A DNA stretch of 64,000 bases. Source: Nitrincola tibetensis (GTDB lineage: Bacteria; Pseudomonadota; Gammaproteobacteria; Pseudomonadales; Balneatricaceae). The stretch covers positions 1-64,000 of the forward strand of contig NZ_QKRX01000006.1 of NCBI RefSeq assembly GCF_003284585.1, in the 5' to 3' direction. Below the pieces are notes generated by a model. It was not told the DNA's origin. It searched no databases and saw only the letters and a list, made by a program, of their open reading frames with translations. Both the position numbers and the translations under genes were made by a program. Positions 1-10,618 of this stretch are shown here, in pieces. Within the stretch, counting starts at the first letter, position 1; the number at the start of each line of letters is the position of its first letter.

Positions 1-139
1 AGTGACTCTGCCCCGGAAGGCCTTGTCTCTCAAGCAAGGCGCGAATATTAAATAGGTTTAGGACCTAGGTCAACTCTTTTTTAAGAAATATTAAAAAAGA
101 TGATCTAAAACGCCTTTTGTTGGTTACAGACACTACGCA
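1..139. other. Noncoding segment downstream of the UspA gene
   Basis: No gene is visible. It holds a possible hairpin with arms GCCTTG (20-25) and CAAGGC (35-40), a 10-bp palindrome GACCTAGGTC (62-71), and an A/T-only inverted repeat TCTTTTTT (75-82) / AAAAAAGA (93-100). The last could help end transcription arriving from the minus-strand operon, but it has no GC-rich stem. The upstream neighbour lies outside the window. Confidence 0.4.
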
Positions 140-568
140 TCATCTGACAACCATGACAGATTTATGGCTATGCCTAACCACGTGTGATGAGTTAGGGCCT
201 AGAACATAGTCTACCAAATTTCGCTTATTGTGAGCTGCCATCACAATCAAGTCAGCATCAACATCTTTACTGATCCTAATAATTGTCTCCCAAGGTGAGC
301 CATCAGCAACGATTCTCTGGACATGAATACCTTCTGGGACATGTTCAGCAACAAATTTTTTCAACTGTTCCTTTAAGGCTTGATGCGCTTTTGTACTGAA
401 GTCTTTCGGAAAGAAAGATCCAACCATTGGCATACTGACCTCGGGCAACACCGTTAATATATGCAAAGAGGCTCCATAGGTGCGGCACAGATCAATGGCG
501 ACAGGCAACGCCTTGCGCCATGAACATTCTTCATTCAATACCACTGGCAATAATATTTTTGTATACAT
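140..568 (-). CDS. UspA-family universal stress protein (TRAP-associated)
   Basis: This 142-residue protein has the usual Usp fold pattern: an N-terminal beta strand (YTKILLPVVL) and a C-terminal half with DADLIVMAAH and a final SVMVV strand. The nucleotide-binding signature of ATP-binding Usp proteins (G-x2-G-x9-G-S/T) is degenerate: only LGPNSS remains recognisable and the first glycines are absent. The ATG at 568 is preferred over an in-frame GTG at 577 because AGAGG precedes it at good spacing. It lies directly downstream of the TRAP permease. In Halomonas elongata the Usp protein TeaD is similarly encoded with TRAP transporter TeaABC and modulates it, so a regulatory role on the neighbouring transporter is a reasonable inference. 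The substrate is unknown. Confidence 0.85.
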   Translation of the reverse strand: MYTKILLPVVLNEECSWRKALPVAIDLCRTYGASLHILTVLPEVSMPMVGSFFPKDFSTKAHQALKEQLKKFVAEHVPEGIHVQRIVADGSPWETIIRISKDVDADLIVMAAHNKRNLVDYVLGPNSSHVVRHSHKSVMVVR

Positions 569-583
569 CGAAAACACCTCTTA

Positions 584-3178
584 TTAAGCCTTCGTGAATT
601 GAACATCAGATGAGCGTCGACGATGCTGCAAGAGATATATCATTAAAAACAAAGCAAAGCCCGGTATCCATATCCATTCCTTAGCCCAACGATCTACTGG
701 CGCACTGATTTCGAGAATTTCTTGGTCAAAGTCAAAACCAATGTCAGCGGCAAGACTACCAAAATCAACCAAATCAACAATCGCCCTTTCTCCTTCGATC
801 ATCAATTGCAGCCCTAGATTATTCATTCTCTCCTCAGATGTTGCTCCAGAAGGAACTGGCACTAAGTAATAGGTAATTAATGGGTCTCCAAACTCATTTT
901 CACCTTCAACTTGAACGCGCAAATTACTTCCTGATTCGACACTCATCAGCGCTTGTGCAAACTCAGCTGGGGGCACTTGCTGGTATGGATCATGTATCTT
1001 ATCCATCCAATAACCAGGCCTGAACAGAGTGAATGCAACCAGCAATAAAAGAACTGTCTCATACCAACGATTGCGCGTTAACATATAACCCTGCGTTGCT
1101 GCAGCAAAAATCAGCATTGCAATAGTCGAGACAATAAAAATAAAAATCCCTTGCATGAATGTCACATCAATCAACAATAGATCGGTGTTAAATATAAACA
1201 GGAAGGGTAAAGCGGCTGTTCGCATACTATAGTAAAAGGCTTGAAAACCTGTTCTTAATGGATCTCCTCCGGAGACGGCTGCCGCTGCGAACGAAGCAAG
1301 TCCTACAGGTGGTGTGACATCAGCCATAATCCCAAAGTAAAACACAAAAAGATGCACAGCAATTAAGGGGACTATTAAGCCATTTTGCTGCCCAAGTAGC
1401 ACAACAACAGGCGCCATTAATGCAGAAACGACAATATAGTTAGCCGTTGTAGGCAATCCCATACCCAAAATTAAGCTCAACAAGGCTGTCAATAAGAGGA
1501 TCAACATCAAATTACCCATTGCCAGCAGCTCAACCACATCGGCTAAAACCAATCCTACACCAGTCTGTGATACCGCCCCCACAATGATTCCAGCGGCCGC
1601 TGTCGCAATCCCGATACCAATCATGTTTCTGGCACCTGCGACAAGGCCAATCCAAAGATCATTCACACCTTCTTTTAAATCGGCAGAAAGCTGACTGCGT
1701 TGTCTGAAAATAGCAATTAAAGGGCGTTGCGTTAGCATGATAAAAATCATAAACACAGTAGCCCAAAATGCTGATAAACCTGGGGATAGGCGTTCAACCA
1801 TTAAACACCAAACGAGAACAACCACAGGAAGTATATAGTGCAATCCCACCATCACAGTTGGGCGTGTTTGCGGTAGCTTAACCACATCAGAGTTCGGGTC
1901 ATCTAGCTCTAACTCAGGGTATCCCGCCCCGATTTTTAACAGTAGGACATAGACAACAGCTAAGACAACAGAAACGACCCAAGGAGTTTTATCTCCAAGT
2001 ATCGGCTTTAGCCAGCCAAGCCCATAATAAACGCCAAAGGACAGAATCATTAGCAAGATCAATCCCGTCATGAACCCTAATATTTTATTCAACAAAGGTC
2101 GAACTGGGTTACTTGAAGGTAACCCCTTCATATTGGCCTTCAAAGCCTCTAAATGCACAATGTAAATCAAGGCAATATACGATATTAACGCTGGTAAAAA
2201 AGCATGTTTAATCACTTCAACATAAGAAATGCCTACATACTCAACCATTAAAAATGCTGCAGCCCCCATCACAGGAGGCATAATCTGCCCATTGACAGAA
2301 GATGAAACCTCAACAGCTCCAGCCTTTTCAGAACTAAACCCTACCCGTTTCATCATTGGGATGGTAAATGTTCCGGTCGTCACCGTGTTGGCAATAGAGG
2401 ATCCCGATATTAATCCTGTCATGCCCGAAGCCACAACCGCCGCCTTTGCTGGCCCCCCGCGATAGTGCCCTAATAAAGAGAAAGCAACTTTAATAAAATA
2501 ATTACCTGCACCAGCTTTATCTAGTAACGCTCCAAACAGCACAAACAGAAACACAAAGCTTGTCGATACGCCTAAAGCAATACCAAAAACCCCTTGTGCG
2601 GTTAACCATTGATGATTGATCAATCCGTTTAGACTTACTCCCCGATGAGCAAGGATACCCGGCATATGAGGCCCAAAGAGGCTATATAAAATAAAGCAGG
2701 ATGCCACAATCACAAGTGGTGGCCCTAAGGCTCGACGGGTCGCTTCGAGCAACAGGCATAATCCTATTACACCTATAATGACATCTTGTGAAATAGGTGC
2801 ACCTGGACGCCCAGACAACTCGTTGTAAAATAAAAATATATAGCCAGCACCAAAGGCCGCTATGCCACCTACGATCCAATCCAAGGCTGGAATACGGTTA
2901 CGTGGTGAGTTTTTGAAAGCAGGATAGGCCATAAAGGCAAGCAACAGTGCAAAGGCCAAGTGTATAGAACGAGCCTCTGTCGCATTAAAAACACCAAACC
3001 CAACCATAAATGGCAAGGGTGATGCAATCCAAAGCTGAAATAGTGACCATGCCGCCGCTAAACTAACTAGCAATTTACCCGGAAGACCATCAGGTGACCT
3101 AGAGCCTGTGTCAGTTGAGGCAACGAGTTCATCTAGATCAACCGTTTCAGCCGATGAAGGTTTTTTATCATGTGTCAT
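584..3178 (-). CDS. TRAP transporter permease, fused 4TM/12TM (TAXI type)
   Basis: This 864-residue inner-membrane protein fuses the small (DctQ-like) and large (DctM-like) TRAP subunits. About 4-6 helices lie in residues 35-170, followed by the 12-helix DctM-like core with conserved glycine- and proline-rich stretches such as GLISGSSIANTVTTG, MPPVMGAAAF and LGMGLPTTANY. The region after about residue 690 resembles the extra C-terminal domain (DUF3394) of many TAXI permeases and ends in a last helix. Such transporters use an ion gradient to take up organic acids delivered by a TAXI binding protein. Two TAXI genes lie upstream on the same strand, and a strong hairpin (3394-3422) separates them from this gene. 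The substrate cannot be read from sequence. Confidence 0.93.
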   Translation of the reverse strand: MTHDKKPSSAETVDLDELVASTDTGSRSPDGLPGKLLVSLAAAWSLFQLWIASPLPFMVGFGVFNATEARSIHLAFALLLAFMAYPAFKNSPRNRIPALDWIVGGIAAFGAGYIFLFYNELSGRPGAPISQDVIIGVIGLCLLLEATRRALGPPLVIVASCFILYSLFGPHMPGILAHRGVSLNGLINHQWLTAQGVFGIALGVSTSFVFLFVLFGALLDKAGAGNYFIKVAFSLLGHYRGGPAKAAVVASGMTGLISGSSIANTVTTGTFTIPMMKRVGFSSEKAGAVEVSSSVNGQIMPPVMGAAAFLMVEYVGISYVEVIKHAFLPALISYIALIYIVHLEALKANMKGLPSSNPVRPLLNKILGFMTGLILLMILSFGVYYGLGWLKPILGDKTPWVVSVVLAVVYVLLLKIGAGYPELELDDPNSDVVKLPQTRPTVMVGLHYILPVVVLVWCLMVERLSPGLSAFWATVFMIFIMLTQRPLIAIFRQRSQLSADLKEGVNDLWIGLVAGARNMIGIGIATAAAGIIVGAVSQTGVGLVLADVVELLAMGNLMLILLLTALLSLILGMGLPTTANYIVVSALMAPVVVLLGQQNGLIVPLIAVHLFVFYFGIMADVTPPVGLASFAAAAVSGGDPLRTGFQAFYYSMRTAALPFLFIFNTDLLLIDVTFMQGIFIFIVSTIAMLIFAAATQGYMLTRNRWYETVLLLLVAFTLFRPGYWMDKIHDPYQQVPPAEFAQALMSVESGSNLRVQVEGENEFGDPLITYYLVPVPSGATSEERMNNLGLQLMIEGERAIVDLVDFGSLAADIGFDFDQEILEISAPVDRWAKEWIWIPGFALFLMIYLLQHRRRSSDVQFTKA

Positions 3179-3393
3179 AGACGTATCCTGATGTCATTAT
3201 GCTGAACACTGAATGTGCCGTGTAAGCACTCTTTAAACTTACTGATCATGCGCCCGCCTTTAGAACAGCAATACTTCTTTAGACTAGCGGCTTACGCCAT
3301 AAATACAAATAACCGCCACATCTAACTGCAACTACACTCACGAAAGAGTATTGCTTATCTGAGGAGCAAGATTTCTTAGGTTCTCGCTAAACA

Positions 3394-3422
3394 AAAAATG
3401 CGCGACATCAGCGCGCATTTTT
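3394..3422 (-). terminator. Hairpin attenuator between TAXI binding protein and TRAP permease
   Basis: A perfect 11-bp stem is formed by AAAAATGCGCG (3394-3404) and CGCGCATTTTT (3412-3422) with a 7-base loop. Read on the minus strand the GC-rich stem runs into a T-rich tract, the form of an intrinsic terminator. It sits between the binding-protein stop and the permease start, where partial termination would give more binding protein than permease. Confidence 0.8.
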
Positions 3423-3449
3423 AGTAACTACAAGTTTAACTAAGCTTAA

Positions 3450-4433
3450 TTACTCTTGGATCCAACCACGCTCCATGTAGTAACGCTTAGCACCTTCATG
3501 CAGTGGTGCAGTTAAGCCATCGGATACCATGCTTTCCTCGTCCAAATTAGCAAATGCTGGGTGCAAGCGCTTGAAACGGTCGAAATTCTCAAACACTGCT
3601 TTAACTGTGTGATAGACAACTTCATCGTCTACTCCCGCATGGCTAACGAACGTCGCAGCCACACCAAAGGTTTCTACATCGTTATCATTGCCACGATACA
3701 ACCCACCTGGAATCACAGAACGCGTATAGTACGGGAACTCTTCAATCAGGCCGTCGATCTCAGCACCAGTCACTGGAATTAAACGAGAATCAACAGTTGT
3801 CGTTGCTTCTTGTATTGATCCGTTTGGATGCCCCACCACATAGATCATTGCATCGATGTTATTATCAGACAAAGCTGAAGCCTGCTCTGCTGCATCCAAC
3901 TGTGATGCCAGAGCAAAGTCATTCACTGTCCATCCCATACGCGCCATCACTAAGTCCATGGTGTTGCGCTGTCCTGAACCCGGGTTACCAATATTAACTC
4001 GCTTGCCTTTGAGATCAGCAAACTCACTAATACCTGAATCAGCGCGTGCAATCACAGTCAGTGGTTCACCATGCATGGTGAACACAGAGCGCATCTCACC
4101 CCATGCACCGCCTTCTTCAAAGTTTGCTTCGCCATTATAGGCTCTATAGTGAACATCAGACTGGACAACACCCATGTCTAGTTCACCACTTTTCATGCCA
4201 TTTACGTTAGCAACTGAACCACCAGTAGAAGGTGCATTACAACGCACGCCATGCTCATCACTATTACGGTTAACCATTCGACATACCGACTGACCAACGA
4301 CGTAATAAACGCCAGTCTGTCCGCCTGTGCCAATGGTAATGAACTTCTGATCAGCAACCACTTGTGTTGAGAAAGTCGTTGCAGCCAGAACTGCCCCTGT
4401 CAACGCAGCTGCTGAAAATGTAAGACGCTTCAT
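3450..4433 (-). CDS. TAXI-family TRAP solute-binding protein 1
   Basis: This 327-residue protein has a Sec signal peptide (about residues 1-27, ending TTFSTQVVADQ) followed by the TAXI signature FITIGTGGQTGVYYVVG. Downstream family motifs include CNAPSTGGSVANVNGM, a QSDVHYRAYNG segment and NIGNPGSGQRNTMDLVM. It is the periplasmic receptor for the fused TRAP permease and has the usual TAXI length. A second TAXI gene of similar length lies 180 bases upstream on the same strand. The ligand is unknown; TAXI proteins bind glutamate, 2-oxoglutarate or other carboxylates in studied cases. Confidence 0.93.
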   Translation of the reverse strand: MKRLTFSAAALTGAVLAATTFSTQVVADQKFITIGTGGQTGVYYVVGQSVCRMVNRNSDEHGVRCNAPSTGGSVANVNGMKSGELDMGVVQSDVHYRAYNGEANFEEGGAWGEMRSVFTMHGEPLTVIARADSGISEFADLKGKRVNIGNPGSGQRNTMDLVMARMGWTVNDFALASQLDAAEQASALSDNNIDAMIYVVGHPNGSIQEATTTVDSRLIPVTGAEIDGLIEEFPYYTRSVIPGGLYRGNDNDVETFGVAATFVSHAGVDDEVVYHTVKAVFENFDRFKRLHPAFANLDEESMVSDGLTAPLHEGAKRYYMERGWIQE

Positions 4434-4481
4434 AAATACACCCCTTAAGGATTATAATTTTATTACTAACCTAAGACATTT

Positions 4482-4499
4482 AGTTGTTAATAAACAACT
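4482..4499. repeat. Inverted repeat between the two TAXI genes
   Basis: The arms AGTTGTT (4482-4488) and AACAACT (4493-4499) flank a 4-base AATA centre in the AT-rich gap (4434-4613) upstream of TAXI gene 1. It could be an operator or a weak RNA hairpin. No convincing promoter could be fixed around it. Confidence 0.4.
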
Positions 4500-4613
4500 C
4501 TATAAATTTTAAAACAGAGCAACAAAAACAACCAAATGTACTTAATTTTTACACTAAAGTTTAACCTTAACCGATTCGGCGTTAGATGAGAAGCTTGATG
4601 ATCAATGGTCAGC

Positions 4614-5585
4614 CTACTCAATCAACCCCACTTCTTTATAATAGCGCTCCGCTCCTGAGTGGAAGGGGGCGCTTAAAGCTTCATTTACCATAGCCTCTTT
4701 TGTCAAAATCGCAAATGCCGGATGCAAACGACGAAAAACTGTAAGGCTCTCAAATACTGATTTAACCATCGAGTAAATCACCTCGTCACTCACGTTTGTC
4801 GTGGTCACTAGGGTCGCTGCTACACCAAAGCTGAGCACATCCAGGTCATTGCCACGATAGAGCCCACCAGGAATATAGGCCTGCCTGTAATATGAATGAC
4901 GTCTCACCAGATCATCGACATCAGCATCCTGAACATCAACCAGCTTTGCATCACAGATTGTTGTCGCCTCTTGTACCGAACCACTAGGGTGCCCCACTAC
5001 ATAGACCATTGCATCAATTTTCCCATCACATAGCGCACTCGCTTGTTCAGCAGCACCAAGCTCAAACATCTCTGCAAAACTATTCTCATCCCAGCCCTTA
5101 AGTAACATCAGCCTTTCCATCGTCGCTCGTTGACCCGACCCCTTATTACCAATATTGACTCGCTTACCCACTAAATCATTTAAAGAGTGGATTTGAGCAT
5201 CTTCACGGACGAGAAGTGTAAAGAGTTCAGGGTGCAGGGAAAAAACAGATCTGAGCTCATAATGCGGACCTGCTGCTGAAAATACATCCGTTCCTTCGAA
5301 CGCATGGTATTGCCAATCAGACTGCACAATCGCTAAATCAAACTCACCCGTTCTAAGACCTGAAAGGTTATAGACCGAACCGCCCGTTGTTCGAACGGCG
5401 CAACGAACCCCATGTTCCACACGATCCCGATTAACTAAACGGCAAATAGCACCGCCTGCAGGATAATAAACCCCCGTTACTCCACCCGTACCGATGGTGA
5501 CAAATGATTCTGCGGATACGGTTAGTGAAAGAGCACAACACAGCATTAGCACGCCTATAAATCTAGACAAAACACGATACATCAT
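4614..5585 (-). CDS. TAXI-family TRAP solute-binding protein 2
   Basis: This 323-residue paralogue of the downstream TAXI protein has a signal peptide (about residues 1-25, ending SLTVSAES), then FVTIGTGGVTGVYYPAGG and the conserved RTTGGSVYNLSGLR and NIGNKGSGQRATMERL segments. Both proteins keep YRQAYIPGGLYRGN or RSVIPGGLYRGN near the C-terminal third, so the pair looks like a tandem duplication that has diverged at the ligand site. Only one permease is present, so both receptors may feed it, or one may serve a sensory role. An ATG-ATG start leaves the first codon ambiguous by one residue. Confidence 0.9.
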   Translation of the reverse strand: MMYRVLSRFIGVLMLCCALSLTVSAESFVTIGTGGVTGVYYPAGGAICRLVNRDRVEHGVRCAVRTTGGSVYNLSGLRTGEFDLAIVQSDWQYHAFEGTDVFSAAGPHYELRSVFSLHPELFTLLVREDAQIHSLNDLVGKRVNIGNKGSGQRATMERLMLLKGWDENSFAEMFELGAAEQASALCDGKIDAMVYVVGHPSGSVQEATTICDAKLVDVQDADVDDLVRRHSYYRQAYIPGGLYRGNDLDVLSFGVAATLVTTTNVSDEVIYSMVKSVFESLTVFRRLHPAFAILTKEAMVNEALSAPFHSGAERYYKEVGLIE

Positions 5586-5697
5586 TCACTTCACCTCAAT
5601 CATTTTAAAATCAAAGCCTTCACCTGCGGATTCACTCTGTATCTGCTAGACTTCAGGTTAGTTATAGTCGTAACTTGATGATAAATACAGGTGCTTT

Positions 5698-6702
5698 ATG
5701 TATGATTTGCCCTCTCTTGAGCCTATCCGCAGTTATAAATCCATTGCGGTTCTAACCAGCGGTGGCGATTCTCCAGGCATGAACCCGGCCATTCGAGGTG
5801 TTGTAAGAACAGCTTTACATCATGGCATTAAGGTCTACGGAGTGCAGCGCGGCTACAGCGGTCTGATCAACGGTGATATTCACCTCCTTTCTAGCAAAGG
5901 CGTCTCCAACATTGTTCAAAAAGGCGGTACTTTTTTAAAAAGTGCTCGTTGTTCAGAGTTTCATCAAGCCAATATCCGCGCAATTGCAGCAAACCATCTT
6001 CGCAAGCTGGGCATTGAGGCACTAATTGTTATTGGCGGCGATGGTTCTCTGACAGGGGCACACTTGTTTGAAGAGGAAACGGGATTACCCGTGATTGGAA
6101 TACCTGGGACAATTGATAACGATATTTTTGGAACCGATGACACCATCGGCTTTGATACTGCCGTTAACACCGCACTGGGTGCCATCGACAAAATACGGGA
6201 TACCGCTGACTCTCATGAGCGTTATTTTTTAGTTGAAGTCATGGGACGAAGCTCAGGATTTCTGGCGATACATGTTGGTATCGCTGCAGGTGCAGAAATG
6301 ATAGTTGTACCTGAGTTTGCCGTCGATATAGAAGCTATCTCATTGCAATTAGCAACATCTAAACGTAAGGGTTTGGGATCAAGTGGCATCATTGTAGTTG
6401 CCGAAGGTAACTCTCCAGGGCTAACAAATCGTCTAGCTGAGCAATTAACTCATCATGGACATACGCCTTATGTTTCTATCCTAGGTCATATACAAAGAGG
6501 CGGGCATCCAAGTGGCCATGACCGAGTACTTGCCTCATGTCTAGGCGCCAAAGCCCTAGAATATCTACTCGCCGGTTATAGCGATATGATGGTTGGCATT
6601 AATCAAGGCCAAGTCGTTAATGTTCCTCTCGATAACTTGACCCGATATCGCAAAGGCCTGGATCCGGAACTCTTGAAAATAGCCTTACAGTTACACAAAT
6701 AA
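5698..6702 (+). CDS. pfkA: 6-phosphofructokinase (ATP type)
   Basis: This 334-residue PfkA-family enzyme phosphorylates fructose 6-phosphate in glycolysis. Residues 22-29 read GGDSPGMN (nucleotide-binding loop), residues 113-117 GGDGS and residues 136-142 PGTIDND with catalytic Asp140. The glycine in GGDGS at the position equivalent to E. coli Gly104 points to ATP rather than pyrophosphate as donor. VEVMGRSSG and GHIQRGG supply sugar-phosphate contacts. About 12 N-terminal residues precede the usual start. It is transcribed away from the TRAP operon and converges on the MBL-fold gene with only 6 bases between stops. AGGTG precedes the ATG. Confidence 0.93.
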   Translation: MYDLPSLEPIRSYKSIAVLTSGGDSPGMNPAIRGVVRTALHHGIKVYGVQRGYSGLINGDIHLLSSKGVSNIVQKGGTFLKSARCSEFHQANIRAIAANHLRKLGIEALIVIGGDGSLTGAHLFEEETGLPVIGIPGTIDNDIFGTDDTIGFDTAVNTALGAIDKIRDTADSHERYFLVEVMGRSSGFLAIHVGIAAGAEMIVVPEFAVDIEAISLQLATSKRKGLGSSGIIVVAEGNSPGLTNRLAEQLTHHGHTPYVSILGHIQRGGHPSGHDRVLASCLGAKALEYLLAGYSDMMVGINQGQVVNVPLDNLTRYRKGLDPELLKIALQLHK

Positions 6703-6708
6703 CCCCCC

Positions 6709-7350
6709 TTAACCGCGATGATCGGCCACAAAGGGGTTATGCTGCCTTTCTGCACCCAGCGTTGACATTGGACCATGACCTGGAATAAATCTTACATCAT
6801 CTCCAAGCGCAAATAGTTTTTCTTTAATTGAGCGAATCAGATCTTGATGATTACCTCGAGGGAAGTCTGTTCGTCCAATCGAGCCTTGAAAAATAACATC
6901 ACCGACTTGCGCCAATTTTTCGTCTGCATTGTAAAAAACAACATGGCCCGGCGTATGGCCTGGACAATGCAACACATCAAGTACAACTCCGCCAAAAGTT
7001 ACTTGATCTCCGTCATTTAGCCATCGATTAGGCGTGAAGCTGTTCACTTTTGGAAAGCCAAACATAGCCGACTGTTGATCCAATCCCTCAATCCAAAACT
7101 GATCGTCTTTATGGGGTCCTTCAATTGGCACATTTTTGAGACTGGCCAATTCAGCAGTCCCACCCGCATGATCAATATGCGCATGGGTTAAGAGTATTTT
7201 TTCAAGAATCAGCTTTTCACTATCAAGCAGGTTTACGATTTTATGTACATCACCGCCTGGATCTACTACTACAGCTTTGAGCGTTTTTTCACACCACATA
7301 ACAGTACAATTTTGCTGAAAGGGAGTAACCGGAACTATTTTATATTTCAT
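6709..7350 (-). CDS. MBL-fold metallo-hydrolase (glyoxalase II-like, YcbL type)
   Basis: This 213-residue cytosolic metallo-beta-lactamase-fold hydrolase has the metal-binding motif H56-x-H58-x-D60-H61 (THAHIDHAGG), then GHTPGHV and a late FIPGHGP histidine. Length and motifs fit the short glyoxalase II-like YcbL group, which lacks the C-terminal glutathione-binding domain of GloB. The exact thioester substrate is not known. The start is placed at ATG 7350 rather than the preceding in-frame GTG at 7353. It lies 5 bases after the small cysteine-rich gene, so the two are probably cotranscribed. Confidence 0.88.
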   Translation of the reverse strand: MKYKIVPVTPFQQNCTVMWCEKTLKAVVVDPGGDVHKIVNLLDSEKLILEKILLTHAHIDHAGGTAELASLKNVPIEGPHKDDQFWIEGLDQQSAMFGFPKVNSFTPNRWLNDGDQVTFGGVVLDVLHCPGHTPGHVVFYNADEKLAQVGDVIFQGSIGRTDFPRGNHQDLIRSIKEKLFALGDDVRFIPGHGPMSTLGAERQHNPFVADHRG

Positions 7351-7355
7351 CACCG

Positions 7356-7541
7356 CTAACCATTCTCGCGCTCTGCTCTAAAGGTTAGATTATTGCCGAT
7401 CGAGACATTGATTAAAACAGGGCTACAGCAAACTGGACAGTCTTCTGTGTATTCTTGTTCATTTTCAGAGCAATCCACAATAAAACTAATCGACTCACTG
7501 CAGTAAGGACATAAAAGATCAATCGTTTCTAAAGGATTCAT
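7356..7541 (-). CDS. CPXCG-motif cysteine-rich small protein
   Basis: This 61-residue protein carries CPYC near residue 11 and CPVC near residue 36, a two-knuckle zinc-ribbon pattern typical of the Cys_rich_CPXG family (uncharacterised). It is acidic between the two knuckles (DCSENEQEYTED). It overlaps nothing, is followed after 5 bases by the MBL-fold hydrolase gene, and shares its upstream gap with the TPP riboswitch on the other strand. The function is unknown. Confidence 0.8.
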   Translation of the reverse strand: MNPLETIDLLCPYCSESISFIVDCSENEQEYTEDCPVCCSPVLINVSIGNNLTFRAERENG

Positions 7542-7630
7542 AGGGTACCTCGCTCATAATCATCGCAATCCTACTAACAGCCTAGCTTATTTTTATGCTT
7601 TTGCTCCCTTTTACAGCTGAAGTTTAGCTA

Positions 7631-7660
7631 TTGCATTCAGACTGAAAATAAGCGTAGACT
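7631..7660 (+). promoter_or_regulatory. Candidate sigma70 promoter of the thi operon
   Basis: TTGCAT (7631-7636) and TAGACT (7655-7660) are separated by 18 bases. Transcription would begin near 7667, just before the first base of riboswitch helix P1. That position supports the call, although both hexamers are imperfect. Confidence 0.45.
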
Positions 7661-7671
7661 AAAAATGATCA

Positions 7672-7815
7672 TCTTGGTCGGGGTGCCCTTTGTGGGCTGA
7701 GATTACACCCGTTGAACCTGATCCGGCTTATACCGGCGTAGGAATATCGAGACATGCTTATTACAGCACCTATAGTCTTCACGGCACCCCTGTCAGGTCT
7801 TTATCCTACAGGAGA
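7672..7815 (+). promoter_or_regulatory. TPP riboswitch (THI element) with translational expression platform
   Basis: The aptamer spans about 7672-7752. It has the conserved GGCTGAGATTACACCC block (about 7695-7710), TGAACCTGATC (7713-7723) and the TACCGGCGTAGGAA end. P1 is closed by TCTTGGT (7672-7678) with ATCGAGA (7746-7752), allowing two G-U pairs. Downstream, CCTGT-C-AGG (7789-7797) can pair with CCT-ACAGG (7805-7812), burying the thiD ribosome binding site AGGAG (7810-7814). GGGGTGCC in the aptamer (7680-7687) is the exact complement of GGCACCCC (7783-7790), giving a mutually exclusive fold that would free the site. TPP binding should therefore lower translation of thiD. Confidence 0.95.
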
Positions 7816-7821
7816 GCTACA

Positions 7822-8637
7822 TTGACAACTCAAACGTTTCCCATTGCACTCACGATTGCGGGTTCAGATAGCGGTGGTGGTGCGGGCATTCAAGCCGACC
7901 TTAAAACCTTTTCGGCCCTCAGTGTCTATGGTGCCTCTGTCATTACAGCCATTACTGCACAGAACACCTGTGAAGTGCGTTCGATTCACTCGGTGCCCAT
8001 TGAAATCATTAAAGATCAAATTCGGTGCGTACTTGAGGACTTATCCGTCAATGCCATCAAAGTAGGCATGATTGGTGATGAAGCCACCATAACAGCTGTT
8101 GCACAATGCTTGTCGGAAGCGACACATATTCCTATAGTTCTTGATCCTGTCATGGTCTCGAAAACCGGGAAAATGCTGCTAGTCTCTGACGCAACTCAAG
8201 CACTCATCAGTCAACTCATTCCTAAAGCAACATTGATCACTCCCAATCTACCTGAAGCTGCCGTTCTCTGTAGAGAAGATGAAGCCCAGTCTCTTGATGC
8301 CATGTATAAAACACTGGATCAGCTCATGAATCTGGGCTCCAAAGCCGTATTACTTAAAGGCGGGCACCTCGCATCTTCTGATCGCTGTTATGACCTTCTG
8401 GCGACGCCATCATGCATACATCGTTTTGAATCTACACGCATTAAAACACAAAACACTCACGGAACTGGCTGCTCAATGGCATCCGCCATTACTGCAAATA
8501 TTGCTAAGGGGTACTCGCTTGAGCAGGCCGTAGAGGAAGCTAAAAATTGGTTAACTCAGGCAATCGAGCACTCAGACCGATTAAACGTTGGACGAGGTTT
8601 TGGGCCAATTCATCATTTTCATGATTTCTGGCTGTAA
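7822..8637 (+). CDS. thiD: Hydroxymethylpyrimidine/phosphomethylpyrimidine kinase
   Basis: This cytosolic kinase makes HMP pyrophosphate for thiamine synthesis in two phosphorylations. The 271-residue protein starts at TTG 7822, seven bases after AGGAG. The family N-terminus ALTIAGSDSGGGAGIQADLK follows at once. A longer open frame back to 7690 exists but lies inside the riboswitch aptamer and is not coding. Other motifs are LDPVMVSKTG, the LLKGGH strand and the anion hole THGTGCSMASAI near the C-terminus. thiC follows 57 bases downstream, so both are likely under TPP control. Confidence 0.95.
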   Translation: MTTQTFPIALTIAGSDSGGGAGIQADLKTFSALSVYGASVITAITAQNTCEVRSIHSVPIEIIKDQIRCVLEDLSVNAIKVGMIGDEATITAVAQCLSEATHIPIVLDPVMVSKTGKMLLVSDATQALISQLIPKATLITPNLPEAAVLCREDEAQSLDAMYKTLDQLMNLGSKAVLLKGGHLASSDRCYDLLATPSCIHRFESTRIKTQNTHGTGCSMASAITANIAKGYSLEQAVEEAKNWLTQAIEHSDRLNVGRGFGPIHHFHDFWL

Positions 8638-10575
<1,938 letters not shown>

Positions 10576-10584
10576 TATGAACAT

Positions 10585-10618
10585 AAGGTTAGAGGCTCAA
10601 GCATGAGCCTCTAACCTT
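10585..10618. terminator. Bidirectional hairpin between thiC and the GGDEF gene
   Basis: A perfect 15-bp stem is formed by AAGGTTAGAGGCTCA (10585-10599) and TGAGCCTCTAACCTT (10604-10618) with loop AGCA. It overlaps the last codons and stop of the minus-strand cyclase gene. There is no strong T-tract on either side, so it may act as a 3' end stabiliser as much as a terminator. Confidence 0.75.

Noticed and set aside
7690-7821. N-terminal extension of thiD by 44 codons
   Set aside because: It lies inside the TPP aptamer and platform. The ThiD family N-terminus and a proper ribosome site point to TTG 7822.
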